A stretch of 64,000 nucleotides of DNA from the NCBI GenBank assembly GCA_964493425.1, contig CAZBMW010000003.1, positions 1 through 64,000 on the forward strand, read 5' to 3'. The notes beneath the pieces were generated by a model. That model was not told where the DNA came from. It saw nothing but the letters and a program-made list of their open reading frames with translations, and searched no databases. Each line of letters begins with the position of its first letter. Position 1 is the first letter of the stretch. Positions 37,092-45,501 of this stretch are shown here, piece after piece. A program made the translations under genes and the position numbers. This DNA comes from CAYLMG01 sp964493425. Lineage in GTDB: Bacteria > Planctomycetota > Phycisphaerae > Sedimentisphaerales > Anaerobacaceae.

Positions 37092-37299
37092 CCGAAAAAG
37101 TTAATCCACGAGGTATCAGGAAGCTTCATTGTCTGTCAATTCATATTTAATTGTTGTTGTCTGTGTACGTGACACACCTTTTAGTCTTTTTTGGTTTGTA
37201 ACATTGAATTGGATTCTATTTTTTGCTTTTCTTTAGTGACGTTTTCTATTATCCTGTTACGGCTGAAATTTATTATCGTAAGTTCAAAAGAGCAGGTTA
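37092..37299. other. Leader of the NSS transporter operon
   Basis: 208 T-rich bases without a gene. I could not recognise a riboswitch or a convincing promoter; no Shine-Dalgarno stronger than AGCAGG precedes the ATG at 37300. Confidence 0.3.
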
Positions 37300-38787
37300 A
37301 TGGCTGAAACTCGTGAACAATGGCACAGCAGAGCGGCTTTTATAATGGCTGCTATCGGCTCGGCTGTCGGGCTGGGTAATGTCTGGCGGTTTCCATACGT
37401 GGCATACTCGAGCGGAGGCGGGGCATTTCTGATTCCTTATTTTACGGCGCTTTTTACGGCCGGCATCCCTATGCTGATTCTTGAGATGGGGCTTGGCCAG
37501 CGTATGCAAAAGGGTGCGCCGCTGGCATTTGGCGCTGTAAATAAGCCGCTTCAATGGTTCGGCTGGTGGGCGGCGGGGCTCAGCGCAGCAATAGTAATCT
37601 ATTATTCCACGATTCTGTCCTGGTCATGGGTATATTTATGGCATTCACTCGGTCTTAACTGGGGTGATAATCCGGAAGCATTTTTTAATCAGGCAGTTTT
37701 ACACAAATCTGCAGGGCCCGGGCAAGTTGGTTGGCCTGTCTTGCCACTGGTAATCGGCATGGCACTTACATGGTTGACAGTATATTTGATTCTGCGAAGG
37801 GGCGTGCGAAGCGTAAGTAAGGTGGTTATGGTAACAGTTCCTCTGCCGACGATATTGTTGGCGGTTTTGTTAGTACGTGGCCTGACGTTGCCGGGTTCAA
37901 TGGATGGAATCCGTTATTATTTGACGCCGGATTTTAGCAAGCTCGGGGACTGGCAGATATGGCTGCGTGCTTATGGTCAGATATTTTTCTCACTCAGTTT
38001 AGCCTCCGGTGTGATGATTGGCTACGGCTCCTATCTTGGCAAAAAGGCCGAGATAACAAACAGCGCCCTGATTACCGGCCTGGCAAATTGCGGTACGAGT
38101 TTTTTCGCAGGATTTGTGGTTTTTTCGATACTGGGTTATCTTGCCAGAGTTCAGGGGCTGGAGGTTGGTGATGTGACAGCCAGCACAACAGGATTGGCAT
38201 TTATAGCATTTCCGACAGCAATTAGTAAACTTCCGGCGTTGAATGCGGTTTTCGGTGTAATATTTTTCCTGACACTGCTGACGCTTGGTATCGATTCTGC
38301 GTTCGCCCTGCAGGAGGCCTTTACTACCGGTTTTAATGATAAGTGGCGCATCGGCGCCGAGAAGCTTGCAAGGATTTTCGTACTCATAGCGTTCCCGGTT
38401 TCTCTAATCTTTATCACTCGCGGCGGATTTTACTGGTTCGATATCGTCGATAAATGGGTATGTGATTTCGGATTGGTAATTTCGGGGCTTATTCAATGTA
38501 TTATTATTGGTTATATATATAATGTGAATGATTTTCGCGATTATTTGAATGGGCATTCGGAGGTTCGGCTTGGGAGATGGTGGATATGGGCGCTTCGTTA
38601 TGTTACGCCGACAGTTTTACTGGTGATACTTGTGATGAACCTTTATGATTATATTACGGAAGGTTATGAGGGTTATCCCCGTTGGGCAACGCTGATTGGC
38701 GGGTGGGGAAGCGTATTGTTCTGGCTTGTGCTTGGATATTTTTTATGGAAACGACCAGCAAAATCTGAAGAGACTCTGGGAGAATAA
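37300..38787 (+). CDS. Sodium-dependent transporter, neurotransmitter:sodium symporter (NSS) family
   Basis: 495 residues, LeuT fold with about twelve membrane helices. TM1 is FIMAAIGSAVGLGNVWRFPY with the Na+-site GSAVGLGN-type motif, followed by GGGAFLIPYF and LILEMGLGQ. The family imports amino acids with sodium. A 33-residue MetS-like subunit is encoded 4 bases downstream, which points to the bacterial MetP-type (methionine and alanine) branch; the exact substrate is inferred. Confidence 0.93.
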   Translation: MAETREQWHSRAAFIMAAIGSAVGLGNVWRFPYVAYSSGGGAFLIPYFTALFTAGIPMLILEMGLGQRMQKGAPLAFGAVNKPLQWFGWWAAGLSAAIVIYYSTILSWSWVYLWHSLGLNWGDNPEAFFNQAVLHKSAGPGQVGWPVLPLVIGMALTWLTVYLILRRGVRSVSKVVMVTVPLPTILLAVLLVRGLTLPGSMDGIRYYLTPDFSKLGDWQIWLRAYGQIFFSLSLASGVMIGYGSYLGKKAEITNSALITGLANCGTSFFAGFVVFSILGYLARVQGLEVGDVTASTTGLAFIAFPTAISKLPALNAVFGVIFFLTLLTLGIDSAFALQEAFTTGFNDKWRIGAEKLARIFVLIAFPVSLIFITRGGFYWFDIVDKWVCDFGLVISGLIQCIIIGYIYNVNDFRDYLNGHSEVRLGRWWIWALRYVTPTVLLVILVMNLYDYITEGYEGYPRWATLIGGWGSVLFWLVLGYFLWKRPAKSEETLGE

Positions 38788-38791
38788 GAAA

Positions 38792-38893
38792 ATGCTGTTA
38801 TCTGCCTGGATAATGTTTATATTCGGTTGCCTCGTACTATATGGTGGCCTGGCGGTATGCATCGGAATAGCTGTTCGTAAACGCAATAAATAG
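38792..38893 (+). CDS. MetS-like small subunit of NSS transporter
   Basis: 33-residue single-helix protein (LSAWIMFIFGCLVLYGGLAV) with a basic tail (VRKRNK), the size and GGLA pattern of MetS-family subunits, which are required by MetP-type NSS transporters in Corynebacterium. It starts 4 bases after the transporter stop, inside a GGGAGAATAAG ribosome-binding context. Confidence 0.8.
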   Translation: MLLSAWIMFIFGCLVLYGGLAVCIGIAVRKRNK

Positions 38894-38940
38894 CTGGGCT
38901 GAAAATGTGGGGTCTTAGAAGGAATTTTAAGATTTTTTGT

Positions 38941-38969
38941 TTGACTTATCGTTAATTCTTTGGTAGATT
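38941..38969 (+). promoter_or_regulatory. Promoter of the small ORF-GNAT-argJ leader
   Basis: TTGACT (38941-38946), a 17-base spacer, TAGATT (38964-38969). Transcription would begin near 38976 and give a leader of about 225 bases before the first substantial ORF. Confidence 0.5.
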
Positions 38970-39087
38970 AAAGACGATAAGATAGCTGGTAAAAAGATAT
39001 GAACAGTATAACAAAAGACAAATTGTTTGGGGCATCGGACCGAAATGCGACTGATTTTAGATTTTTTGCGTTTTGGTTTAGCACTGT

Positions 39088-39172
39088 AAAGGAGGTGCGC
39101 AGGATGCTCTGAGCATAGAAGATAGAAATTATAAAGGCCTTTCAGAGCACTGTGCTCTGAAAGGCCTTTTTT
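39088..39172 (+). promoter_or_regulatory. Putative attenuator: mini-ORF, antiterminator and strong terminator
   Basis: A perfect Shine-Dalgarno AAAGGAGGTG (39088-39097) is followed 8 bases after GGAGG by ATG CTC TGA (39104-39112), a two-codon ORF. The terminator stem is 39133-39150 paired with 39152-39169 (about 16-17 bp, tight loop) and a six-T tract. The octamer TGCTCTGA occurs at 39105-39112 and again at 39153-39160; both can pair with TCAGAGCA at 39142-39149. The mini-ORF therefore competes with the terminator's own 3' arm. The hairpin may instead simply end metS transcription. Confidence 0.5.
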
Positions 39173-39202
39173 ATTGGCTTGTAAGGAACGAAAGGAGAAA
39201 AA

Positions 39203-39358
39203 ATGGAAACAGGACAGGCTAAAAGAAAAGTATATATTAACGTTCTGGAAATAACCCCTTTTGTGAAGGTTTGTGATAATTCGGTGTTTTTCTTTTTTCC
39301 CTTTATGTGGTTCGGCTTTTGGCGTTTTCAGACGGTGCATAATGCAGAAAATCGTTAA
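39203..39358 (+). CDS. Small ORF of 51 residues, Phe/Trp-rich
   Basis: ATG with a strong AAAGGAG 7 bases upstream, 51 codons, stop at 39356-39358. The product has a dense aromatic block (SVFFFFPFMWFGFWRF) that could be a membrane segment or resemble an aromatic leader peptide. No terminator follows it, so classical Phe/Trp attenuation is unlikely. It precedes the GNAT gene by 32 bases and probably belongs to the argJ transcript. Confidence 0.45.
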   Translation: METGQAKRKVYINVLEITPFVKVCDNSVFFFFPFMWFGFWRFQTVHNAENR

Positions 39359-39390
39359 TAAAAGCAGAAGTGGAATAAAGGAGAAAGAAA

Positions 39391-39933
39391 ATGAAAACAG
39401 AAAAACAGTTAAAGATAAGAAGACTGGTTGTTACAGATTTACCAGGAATACAAAAACTTATATGTAGAACAATCGATAAGTGCTATAAGGGCCGGCTATT
39501 TGATTATGTTGTCGCGTATATGAAGAGGTTCCACAGACAGGAGAATATTTTGGCTGTAGCTGAAAAGGGATATACGGTAGTTGTCGAGAGGGATGGTAAA
39601 ATTGTCGGAACCGGCAGTTTGATTGATGGAGTGATTCTGAGAGTTTATGTCGAGCCACACTGCCAGAAGCAGGGAATCGGCAAGCTGATTATGAAGGAGC
39701 TGGAAAAAAGAGCACTGCAGGAAGGTTACGATGAGGTTGTTCTTCGTGCAACGGATGTATCGTGGCAATACTATCAGTTACTGGGCTATACAATAGTGGA
39801 AAAAAATTATGTAGCGGTGGAAAAGGATGCGCGATTGGATTATTATAAAATGTTAAAAGGGCTCGGCGAAAGGGCGGTGCCGGCTTTGAACAAGGGCTAT
39901 GAATTGAAAGAGGATAAATGGATAATAATATGA
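39391..39933 (+). CDS. GNAT-family N-acetyltransferase
   Basis: 180 residues. The acetyl-CoA-binding segment is VEPHCQKQGIGKLIMKELEK and the C-terminal part is WQYYQLLGYTIVEKN. AAAGGAGAAAG gives a strong ribosome-binding site. Its stop lies 16 bases inside argJ, so the two are coupled. Acetylation of an arginine-pathway amine is possible from context but not shown; generic GNATs look the same. Confidence 0.85.
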   Translation: MKTEKQLKIRRLVVTDLPGIQKLICRTIDKCYKGRLFDYVVAYMKRFHRQENILAVAEKGYTVVVERDGKIVGTGSLIDGVILRVYVEPHCQKQGIGKLIMKELEKRALQEGYDEVVLRATDVSWQYYQLLGYTIVEKNYVAVEKDARLDYYKMLKGLGERAVPALNKGYELKEDKWIII

Positions 39934-41120
39934 TAACTTCACCGAAAGGTTTTCTTGCTGCGGGCGTGGGCTGCGGACTGAAAAAATCCGGCAGGCTGGA
40001 CCTGGGTTTGTTGGTGTGCTCTTCAGGAGCAAATACGGCAGCGATGTTTACGACAAACAAAATTGTGTCAGCAGCTGTTCAGGTCAGTAAAAATCATATT
40101 AAAAGCAAAAAGATTTTCGCTGTGGTCGTTAATAGCGGCAGTGCCAATGCCTGTACCGGCGAGCGGGGATTGCATAATGCTATAAAAATGTGCAGGCAAA
40201 CGGCAAAGCTTGTAAAAGCAGAGCCGAATGAAGTGCTTGTCGCTTCGACGGGAATAATTGGTGAGCAGCTGCCGATGAAAAAGATTACCGCTGGTATTTC
40301 AAAAGCGGCGGCAGAGCTTTCAGCTACAGCATTGGCAGGTCTTGATTTTGCAAAGGCAGTAATGACGACAGATACAAAAGTCAAAAAAGCTGTACGAAGA
40401 TTCAGTATTTCCAGCAGGAAAGTCACTATAGCAGGCACCGCGAAAGGTGCAGGTATGATAGGCCCTGCTATGGCAACCACTCTTTGTTTTATTACAACTG
40501 ATATAGCCATAAGTAAAGCGTTGCTTGCGAAGTCACTAAATGAAGCAATCGATAATTCTCTGAACAGGCTGACGGTTGACGGCTGGCAGAGCACAAACGA
40601 TACCGCGATAATTCTTGCAAGTGGCGCTGCAGGTAATCGGACTATAGTGCAACAGAGTCCTGCTTATAAGAAATTCAGCAAAGAACTGATGATGCTATGT
40701 CAGGATTTGGCCAGGCAGATGGCTCTTGATGCAGAGGGGGCAACTAAGAGTTTTAAGGTGGTTGTCAAATCAGCAGCGAGCAAAGCAGATGCCGCGAAGG
40801 CGGCGAAGGCTGTTGCTGATTATAATTTGGTTAAGTGTGCGGTCCACGGAAATGACCCCAACTGGGGCAGGATTATATGCGCCATCGGCTCGTGCGGAGT
40901 CAAACTTAACGAAAGCAAACTCACCTGCAAAATCGGCAATGTCACGGTATTCAAAAATGGCAGGCCTTCGAAGTTTGACCTCAAAAAGGTCAAAAAGATT
41001 ATTTCACGAAAAGAGCACACAATCACGATAGAGCTGGGTGCAGGAAAGAAAAGCGACTTTTATTATGGCTGTGACCTCAGTAAGGAATACGTGAAGATAA
41101 ACGCTGATTATCATACATAA
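39918..41120 (+). CDS. argJ: Glutamate N-acetyltransferase / ornithine acetyltransferase ArgJ
   Basis: 400-residue Ntn-type enzyme of the cyclic arginine pathway. It transfers acetyl from N-acetylornithine to glutamate and self-cleaves before a Thr; the cleavage block is KGAGMIGPAMATTLCFITTD. NSGSANACTGERG and HGNDPNWGRIICAIG are also diagnostic. AGAGG precedes the ATG at 39918; an in-frame ATG at 39930 is possible. Whether it can also use acetyl-CoA cannot be read from the sequence. Confidence 0.95.
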   Translation: MDNNMITSPKGFLAAGVGCGLKKSGRLDLGLLVCSSGANTAAMFTTNKIVSAAVQVSKNHIKSKKIFAVVVNSGSANACTGERGLHNAIKMCRQTAKLVKAEPNEVLVASTGIIGEQLPMKKITAGISKAAAELSATALAGLDFAKAVMTTDTKVKKAVRRFSISSRKVTIAGTAKGAGMIGPAMATTLCFITTDIAISKALLAKSLNEAIDNSLNRLTVDGWQSTNDTAIILASGAAGNRTIVQQSPAYKKFSKELMMLCQDLARQMALDAEGATKSFKVVVKSAASKADAAKAAKAVADYNLVKCAVHGNDPNWGRIICAIGSCGVKLNESKLTCKIGNVTVFKNGRPSKFDLKKVKKIISRKEHTITIELGAGKKSDFYYGCDLSKEYVKINADYHT

Positions 41121-41164
41121 TAGAAGTCCCTTGGATTGGTTTTGTGGGTGGGACCGGGCAGCAA

Positions 41165-41671
41165 TTACCTGATTAGTTTTTCTATAGCACAGGCGACTAT
41201 GTAATCCGGAAGCTTGCCTAAAGCCGGACTCAACTGGTACGCAGAGATAATACTTTTGTCGGGATAGGCTCCATATTCTGTGATAAGTTCTTCAGTAAGC
41301 TGGTGCAATCTTTCTTCGCTTGGCTCATATTCCGCTTTACTGTAAATCGCCTCCATCAGTGACTCAAATTCCGCACGGCTGTCATAGAAGTTAAGCTGCA
41401 GTTCAAGCTCGATTGCCTCCTTTGCCCTTATCCTGTCGAAGGTATATTGGATACCGATTGGATTATAGGTTTCAAGTCGCTCATCAACAAAGGCAAGACA
41501 TGCATCAAGATATGCCGCGAACTTGTCATTGTTAAAATTCTTAAAGTCCTGCCTTTTTATTTCGTCTGTTAGTAATTGTTTTATTATTGCCTGCAGGCTT
41601 TGCTTGTTGGATTTAAGCTTTTCATAAAGAGCTTCGTAATACGCATTAAGAAGTATCTTTGCTTCGTTCAT
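41165..41671 (-). CDS. Uncharacterised helical protein
   Basis: 168 residues from the ATG at 41671 (the frame extends to 41722, but MNEAKILLNAYYEAL is the more natural start). Entirely helical by composition, Glu/Leu/Lys-rich, with no membrane segment and no motif I recognise. It is convergent with argJ and divergent from the ACT gene. Confidence 0.6.
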   Translation of the reverse strand: MNEAKILLNAYYEALYEKLKSNKQSLQAIIKQLLTDEIKRQDFKNFNNDKFAAYLDACLAFVDERLETYNPIGIQYTFDRIRAKEAIELELQLNFYDSRAEFESLMEAIYSKAEYEPSEERLHQLTEELITEYGAYPDKSIISAYQLSPALGKLPDYIVACAIEKLIR

Positions 41672-41780
41672 CATTAAATGCACCAAATGAAACATTATCT
41701 GCTGACAAGACAGTGCAAGCAACTGATTATGATAGCATTTAGTATATCTTTTATCAGCCCATAAATTTATTTAGTTTTAT

Positions 41781-41799
41781 CTGTCAAAGTTGTTGACAG
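41781..41799. promoter_or_regulatory. Perfect palindrome upstream of the ACT-domain gene
   Basis: CTGTCAA, five bases, TTGACAG: seven-base arms with perfect symmetry. It contains a TTGACA but sits 23 bases before a TATAAT (41822-41827), too far for an ordinary promoter. It could be an operator or activator site between the divergent genes. Confidence 0.45.
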
Positions 41800-41859
41800 A
41801 GTGCTACAGAATCAGCAAACTTATAATTTCTTTATTAAAAATTTTTAGGAGTTCCAATT

Positions 41860-42282
41860 ATGAAGGCTGATATTAAGCGTATTGATGTTTGGATTGCCGG
41901 TATTAAAGACCGGCCGGGCGCGCTGGCCAAAAAGCTAGAAGCCCTGGCCAAAGCAGGAGCTCGCCTTGAATTTCTGCTTGCCCGCAGGCGGCCGGAAAAA
42001 CCGGGCCAAGGTATGGTATTTGCCGCACCTATCAGGACAGGCAAGCAAACAGCGGCAGCCAAAAAAGCCGGATTCAAAAAGACCAAAGCTTTATTTGCCT
42101 TGCGTCTTGCTACTGCCGACAAAGCCGGTCTCGGAGCTGCAATTACGAAAAAAATTGCAGAAGCCGGTATTAACATCCGTGGACTGTCTGCTGTGGCTGT
42201 TGGCAAACGTGCAGTATTTTACTTCGCTTTTGATAAGGCTGCGGATGTCAATAAAGCCGCGCGTTGCCTGAAGAAAATTTAA
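41860..42282 (+). CDS. Tandem ACT-domain protein
   Basis: 140 residues with two ACT-like units: DVWIAGIKDRPGALAKKLEA near the start and ALRLATADKAGLGAAITKKI from about residue 81. ACT domains bind amino acids and regulate. The Ala/Lys-rich composition is notable. AGGAG lies 10 bases before the ATG. No enzyme is fused to it, so it is probably a free regulatory subunit or sensor. Confidence 0.75.
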   Translation: MKADIKRIDVWIAGIKDRPGALAKKLEALAKAGARLEFLLARRRPEKPGQGMVFAAPIRTGKQTAAAKKAGFKKTKALFALRLATADKAGLGAAITKKIAEAGINIRGLSAVAVGKRAVFYFAFDKAADVNKAARCLKKI

Positions 42283-42374
42283 TAAAGAATTAAACCTTCA
42301 CGTGAATTGCTTGTTTATTGCGAAAGAGTAACTTTTATCTTTGAGACAAAACGCGTGGCAGCAAAGAGCTTCAG

Positions 42375-43370
42375 TTACTGAGGAGCTTTTTGCTCGAGTG
42401 CTTCTTTTGCTTTTTCAGGCCCCAATATATATTCCAGACGTCTCTTTAACCATTGGGCCTCATCTTTGAGGCCGTTGTTTTTGTAAAAGTGAAAAAGCTT
42501 GCTGTATCGATTGATAATGTCGAAACCGATACTGTATTGAAGCTTTCGCAGGCAAACCGGACAAAGCTGTAGAGGTCGAGAATCGCTTTCTTGAAGGTGG
42601 TTTGAACCGTTTAGCACACATCTGAAATATATGCAATGATGTAAGCCGAACATATGGCCTGTCTCGTGAGCCAGTACTCTGCAGCTTCGGCGTAATAGAA
42701 TTTTTTCATAATCTTTATTACGTTTCTGGTCGTAAAAGGCTGGGTCGTACCGTGCAAAACTGTATACGCCGACTCTGTTTCTTAAAGAAGCCTGTCCAAA
42801 AACAAAATTCCAGGAAGGTTCCGGGTAAAGGTCTTCCATCGTAATTGCCAATACGCAGAAAGCGTCTGCAGGAACATTTTTTTTCAGAAGGTTCAGAATA
42901 TCGCTGGTCAGTATTTGCTGATTGCCTGTGTATGGGTTTCTACGGATTGTCAAATTACTCTGCCTGATATCCAGAGGTTCAAGAGTTTTCACTTCCATAC
43001 CAAAGTAAGCGGCGGCATAATCATCCAGCTTATCCAGGAGGGAGATTTGTCCTTTAGGGAATAGGCCTAATGGTTGAAGGTAAATTTTGTTTCTGACCTT
43101 GTCCGGCCGGTTAGGTTTCGATTTGACAAATTCATCAAATGTTTGGCCGTACTCCTTGTGCTCTGCCAGCCAGTCACCGCTATGTGGTGCGGCAATAGGC
43201 TCAAAATCGTTACCAGGTTCCAGCGCCTTTTTCAGCACATCTTCAAGTTCGTCGGTTGAGCCGATAGCTTTAAGTCTCTCAGTTTTAGTTGGCGGCTTGA
43301 ATTCCATAGCCAAAGTTACCGACAGTATGCAGAAACCTGTTATGACCGCGATTTTTTTTGTCCTACTCAT
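42375..43370 (-). CDS. Archaemetzincin-family zinc metalloprotease
   Basis: 331 residues. An N-terminal hydrophobic segment (IAVITGFCILSVTLA) suggests export. The zinc motif HETGHMFGLHH is followed by C-x4-C (CIYFRC) and CPVCL, the archaemetzincin layout with an extra Cys4 zinc site. The usual Met in C-x-M is replaced by Leu (CVLNGSN). A Zn aminopeptidase-like activity is expected. It is the last gene of the polX-THEP1-SagB-Clp1 run, 97 bases after the Clp1-like gene. Confidence 0.85.
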   Translation of the reverse strand: MSRTKKIAVITGFCILSVTLAMEFKPPTKTERLKAIGSTDELEDVLKKALEPGNDFEPIAAPHSGDWLAEHKEYGQTFDEFVKSKPNRPDKVRNKIYLQPLGLFPKGQISLLDKLDDYAAAYFGMEVKTLEPLDIRQSNLTIRRNPYTGNQQILTSDILNLLKKNVPADAFCVLAITMEDLYPEPSWNFVFGQASLRNRVGVYSFARYDPAFYDQKRNKDYEKILLRRSCRVLAHETGHMFGLHHCIYFRCVLNGSNHLQESDSRPLQLCPVCLRKLQYSIGFDIINRYSKLFHFYKNNGLKDEAQWLKRRLEYILGPEKAKEALEQKAPQ

Positions 43371-43467
43371 AAAAGCAGTATCAAATCGAAATTAATTTGG
43401 TCATTCATAAAAAGGGTATACGCAAGCCGTCTCTCTGTCAAGAGAACAAGGAATTTGATACATTCTA

Positions 43468-44349
43468 TTAATCTATTTCTATTGTAACATCTCCGATAAC
43501 AAGACAGCGAATTCGACGGGTATCGATATCAGCAGCTTTAACTGCCAGACTGTCGCTATTCTTTCGCCATTTCTTTATTAAGCCGAGCCTTAAGTCGGTT
43601 CCGTTTTTATCTCGTAGTGAGATTAAGCGATTGACAAGATTCTGATAACTTACCCTTCCGCAGTTTTGGATTGAGACATTCTTCAGGCTGATATTGTAAA
43701 GCTGTGAATCTTGAAAATATTGAATAAATTGCCTGCGCCTGTAGCTTTGTCTCTGTTGCGGGGATTTTGTCTTGATTTCAGCCGGCGATTGAATTCTTTC
43801 AATCTTAGAGCGAAAGTGTTGCAGGCCATCGATAATGTCTTTGAGCTCATCGTTTCGTTCCACTGATAAAATCAAGTCAGGCTGCAGTATCCTTTGCACT
43901 GTCCACCACAATGCACATGCTGCCGGACCTCTTGTAAAACCCGGTGTGTCAATTATGACTATGTCGCTGGCTTTGGATGTTTGCTTGGTACATTGAAAGA
44001 TGCCTTCTGTTAGTTGAAGCAGATGGCCTGTAGGGCTGATGTCGCCAATAAAGCTGATACCCCTGCAGGTAAGTTTTGAGAAATCGAATTCTGTTTTTTC
44101 AATAATATTCCAACCGACGGCGCCGGGAGGGCCGATATGAGATTGGCCTGTATCGGCATCTACTATGCCAATAGTGTTTTTCCTGGCCAGTAGTTTTGTC
44201 AGAGCAGCTATAAGGGTGGTTTTGCCTGTATCTGTTGCTCCAAGGACCAGACATAATCCCTTTTTAATCAGGCCCTTATCTAAAAGCTGCTGAGCTGTTT
44301 TCTCAGGTGATTCGGTTGATGCTGTGGATTGTCTCTGGCTATCAGGCAT
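43468..44349 (-). CDS. Clp1/Grc3-like polynucleotide 5'-hydroxyl kinase
   Basis: 293 residues. Walker A is GATDTGKTTL near residue 38. VDADTGQSHIGPPGAVGW and IVIIDTPGF follow, all typical of the Clp1_P kinase family that phosphorylates RNA 5'-OH ends. The C-terminal half (~170-293) is diverged and contains a basic QQRQSYRRRQF stretch. It overlaps the SagB-like gene by 8 bases. The RNA substrate is unknown. Confidence 0.8.
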   Translation of the reverse strand: MPDSQRQSTASTESPEKTAQQLLDKGLIKKGLCLVLGATDTGKTTLIAALTKLLARKNTIGIVDADTGQSHIGPPGAVGWNIIEKTEFDFSKLTCRGISFIGDISPTGHLLQLTEGIFQCTKQTSKASDIVIIDTPGFTRGPAACALWWTVQRILQPDLILSVERNDELKDIIDGLQHFRSKIERIQSPAEIKTKSPQQRQSYRRRQFIQYFQDSQLYNISLKNVSIQNCGRVSYQNLVNRLISLRDKNGTDLRLGLIKKWRKNSDSLAVKAADIDTRRIRCLVIGDVTIEID

Positions 44350-44923
44350 GGCAATAACCCACTACAACCATATAAATAGGTTCCAGATGATGCGGCAATA
44401 TTAGCACTTTGCTGACGGAATCATCGTCAAAAGCACCGACTGCAACGGAGCCAAGCCCTAAAGCTGCAGCCTGCAGATGAATATTCTGTGCTGAATGGCC
44501 AGCCTCCATAAAAACATAGCGGACGCCTCGCCGGCCGTAATGTCCGGTTGTCCTCTCGAAATGGGCCGTAAAAATAATCGTAACAGGTGCTTGGGCGATA
44601 AACTTCTGTCCCAATGCAGCCGATGCAAGTCCGCTTCGCAAATCTTTGTCAGTAATGCTCTCAAGGCTGTGTTTTCCCGGCAGGTAGTGAAAAAGACCTT
44701 TTTCGGTAACGACAAAAACCTCAAGTGGATAAGTCGCACCGGCAGAAGGAGCTGTCCGAAAACCTTTTGCATCTTCTCCCTGAGCTGACCATAGCAACTG
44801 GCCTATCTGTTCTAAGGTAAGCGGCTTTGACAAAAAATCTCTCCTTGAGCGCCGTCGTGCTACAGTCTGTTCCAGCGGCATTGACCCTCTTAAATCAGGC
44901 TTTGGAAGTTTTATATTTTCCAT
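44342..44923 (-). CDS. SagB/ThcOx-type nitroreductase-fold oxidoreductase
   Basis: 193 residues with the FMN-binding nitroreductase fold: RRSRRDFLSKPLTLEQIGQL near residue 23, then APSAGATYPLEVFVV and EAGHSAQNIHLQAAALG. SagB-type enzymes oxidise azolines in modified peptides, but many stand alone; no cyclodehydratase or precursor peptide is visible here. It is 17 bases after the THEP1-like gene. Confidence 0.85.
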   Translation of the reverse strand: MENIKLPKPDLRGSMPLEQTVARRRSRRDFLSKPLTLEQIGQLLWSAQGEDAKGFRTAPSAGATYPLEVFVVTEKGLFHYLPGKHSLESITDKDLRSGLASAALGQKFIAQAPVTIIFTAHFERTTGHYGRRGVRYVFMEAGHSAQNIHLQAAALGLGSVAVGAFDDDSVSKVLILPHHLEPIYMVVVGYCHA

Positions 44924-44940
44924 AGTTTTTTGTTTTGTTG

Positions 44941-45471
44941 CTACACAGACATAATAACTTTTACAATCTCGTTTACAACACCATCTCGATTTTGAGTTGT
45001 TAGATTGAACAATTCGGCTGACGGATGCTTTTTTATCTCGGATATAAATCCACGCCCTTTTTGTGCTACGGTCGCTATGATGGTTTTACCAGAATCGAAG
45101 AGCCGGCGGACGGCGTTTACGAATTTGCCGGATATGCATTCCATCTTTCCAATTTCATCAATTACGAATATCTCTGCATCAGTTTCTTGCGGATTCAGTA
45201 TCGGCACGATGACTTTTTCAAACTCTTCGAGATTCACTCTATATTTACCGACTCTGTAAGGACTTTTAATATTGGTATGCGCTAATATCCCCGTATGCCC
45301 GTCAAGACGATTGAAGCGAAAACCTTTGCGGGTATTGCCTTCGCGAATCTCCTGTGTATAAAAACCAGCAGTCTTTTCGTCTTTTAATTTTTCTAAGATT
45401 TGCATTATTACTGTTGTTTTTCCACAGCCGGGCAGACCTGTGAGTAATATTTTCACCGCTTTTGGTGGCAT
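44941..45471 (-). CDS. THEP1-type nucleoside-triphosphatase (NTPase_1 family)
   Basis: 176 residues. Walker A is LLTGLPGCGKTTVIMQ, Walker B-like is AEIFVIDEIGKMECIS, and the family's GFYTQEIREGNTRKGF is present. Related archaeal, thermophilic and human (NTPCR) enzymes hydrolyse several NTPs. It starts 30 bases after the polX stop on the same strand. Confidence 0.87.
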   Translation of the reverse strand: MPPKAVKILLTGLPGCGKTTVIMQILEKLKDEKTAGFYTQEIREGNTRKGFRFNRLDGHTGILAHTNIKSPYRVGKYRVNLEEFEKVIVPILNPQETDAEIFVIDEIGKMECISGKFVNAVRRLFDSGKTIIATVAQKGRGFISEIKKHPSAELFNLTTQNRDGVVNEIVKVIMSV

Positions 45472-45501
45472 AATTAACTTTGCAAGAAGATTTAGAGTAT
45501 T

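Noticed and set aside
38927..39340. Minus-strand open frame of 137 codons
   Set aside because: Antisense to the terminator and small ORF; its sequence is a mirror of the hairpin and of Lys/Phe-rich coding DNA.
39203..39358. Classical Phe-attenuation leader like that of pheA
   Set aside because: The terminator lies upstream of the aromatic ORF and not after it, and the downstream genes are GNAT and argJ, not aromatic biosynthesis.
44342..44923. Azoline-forming peptide (RiPP) cluster from the SagB-like gene
   Set aside because: No YcaO cyclodehydratase, transporter or precursor peptide lies nearby; the nitroreductase alone is not evidence of a RiPP pathway.
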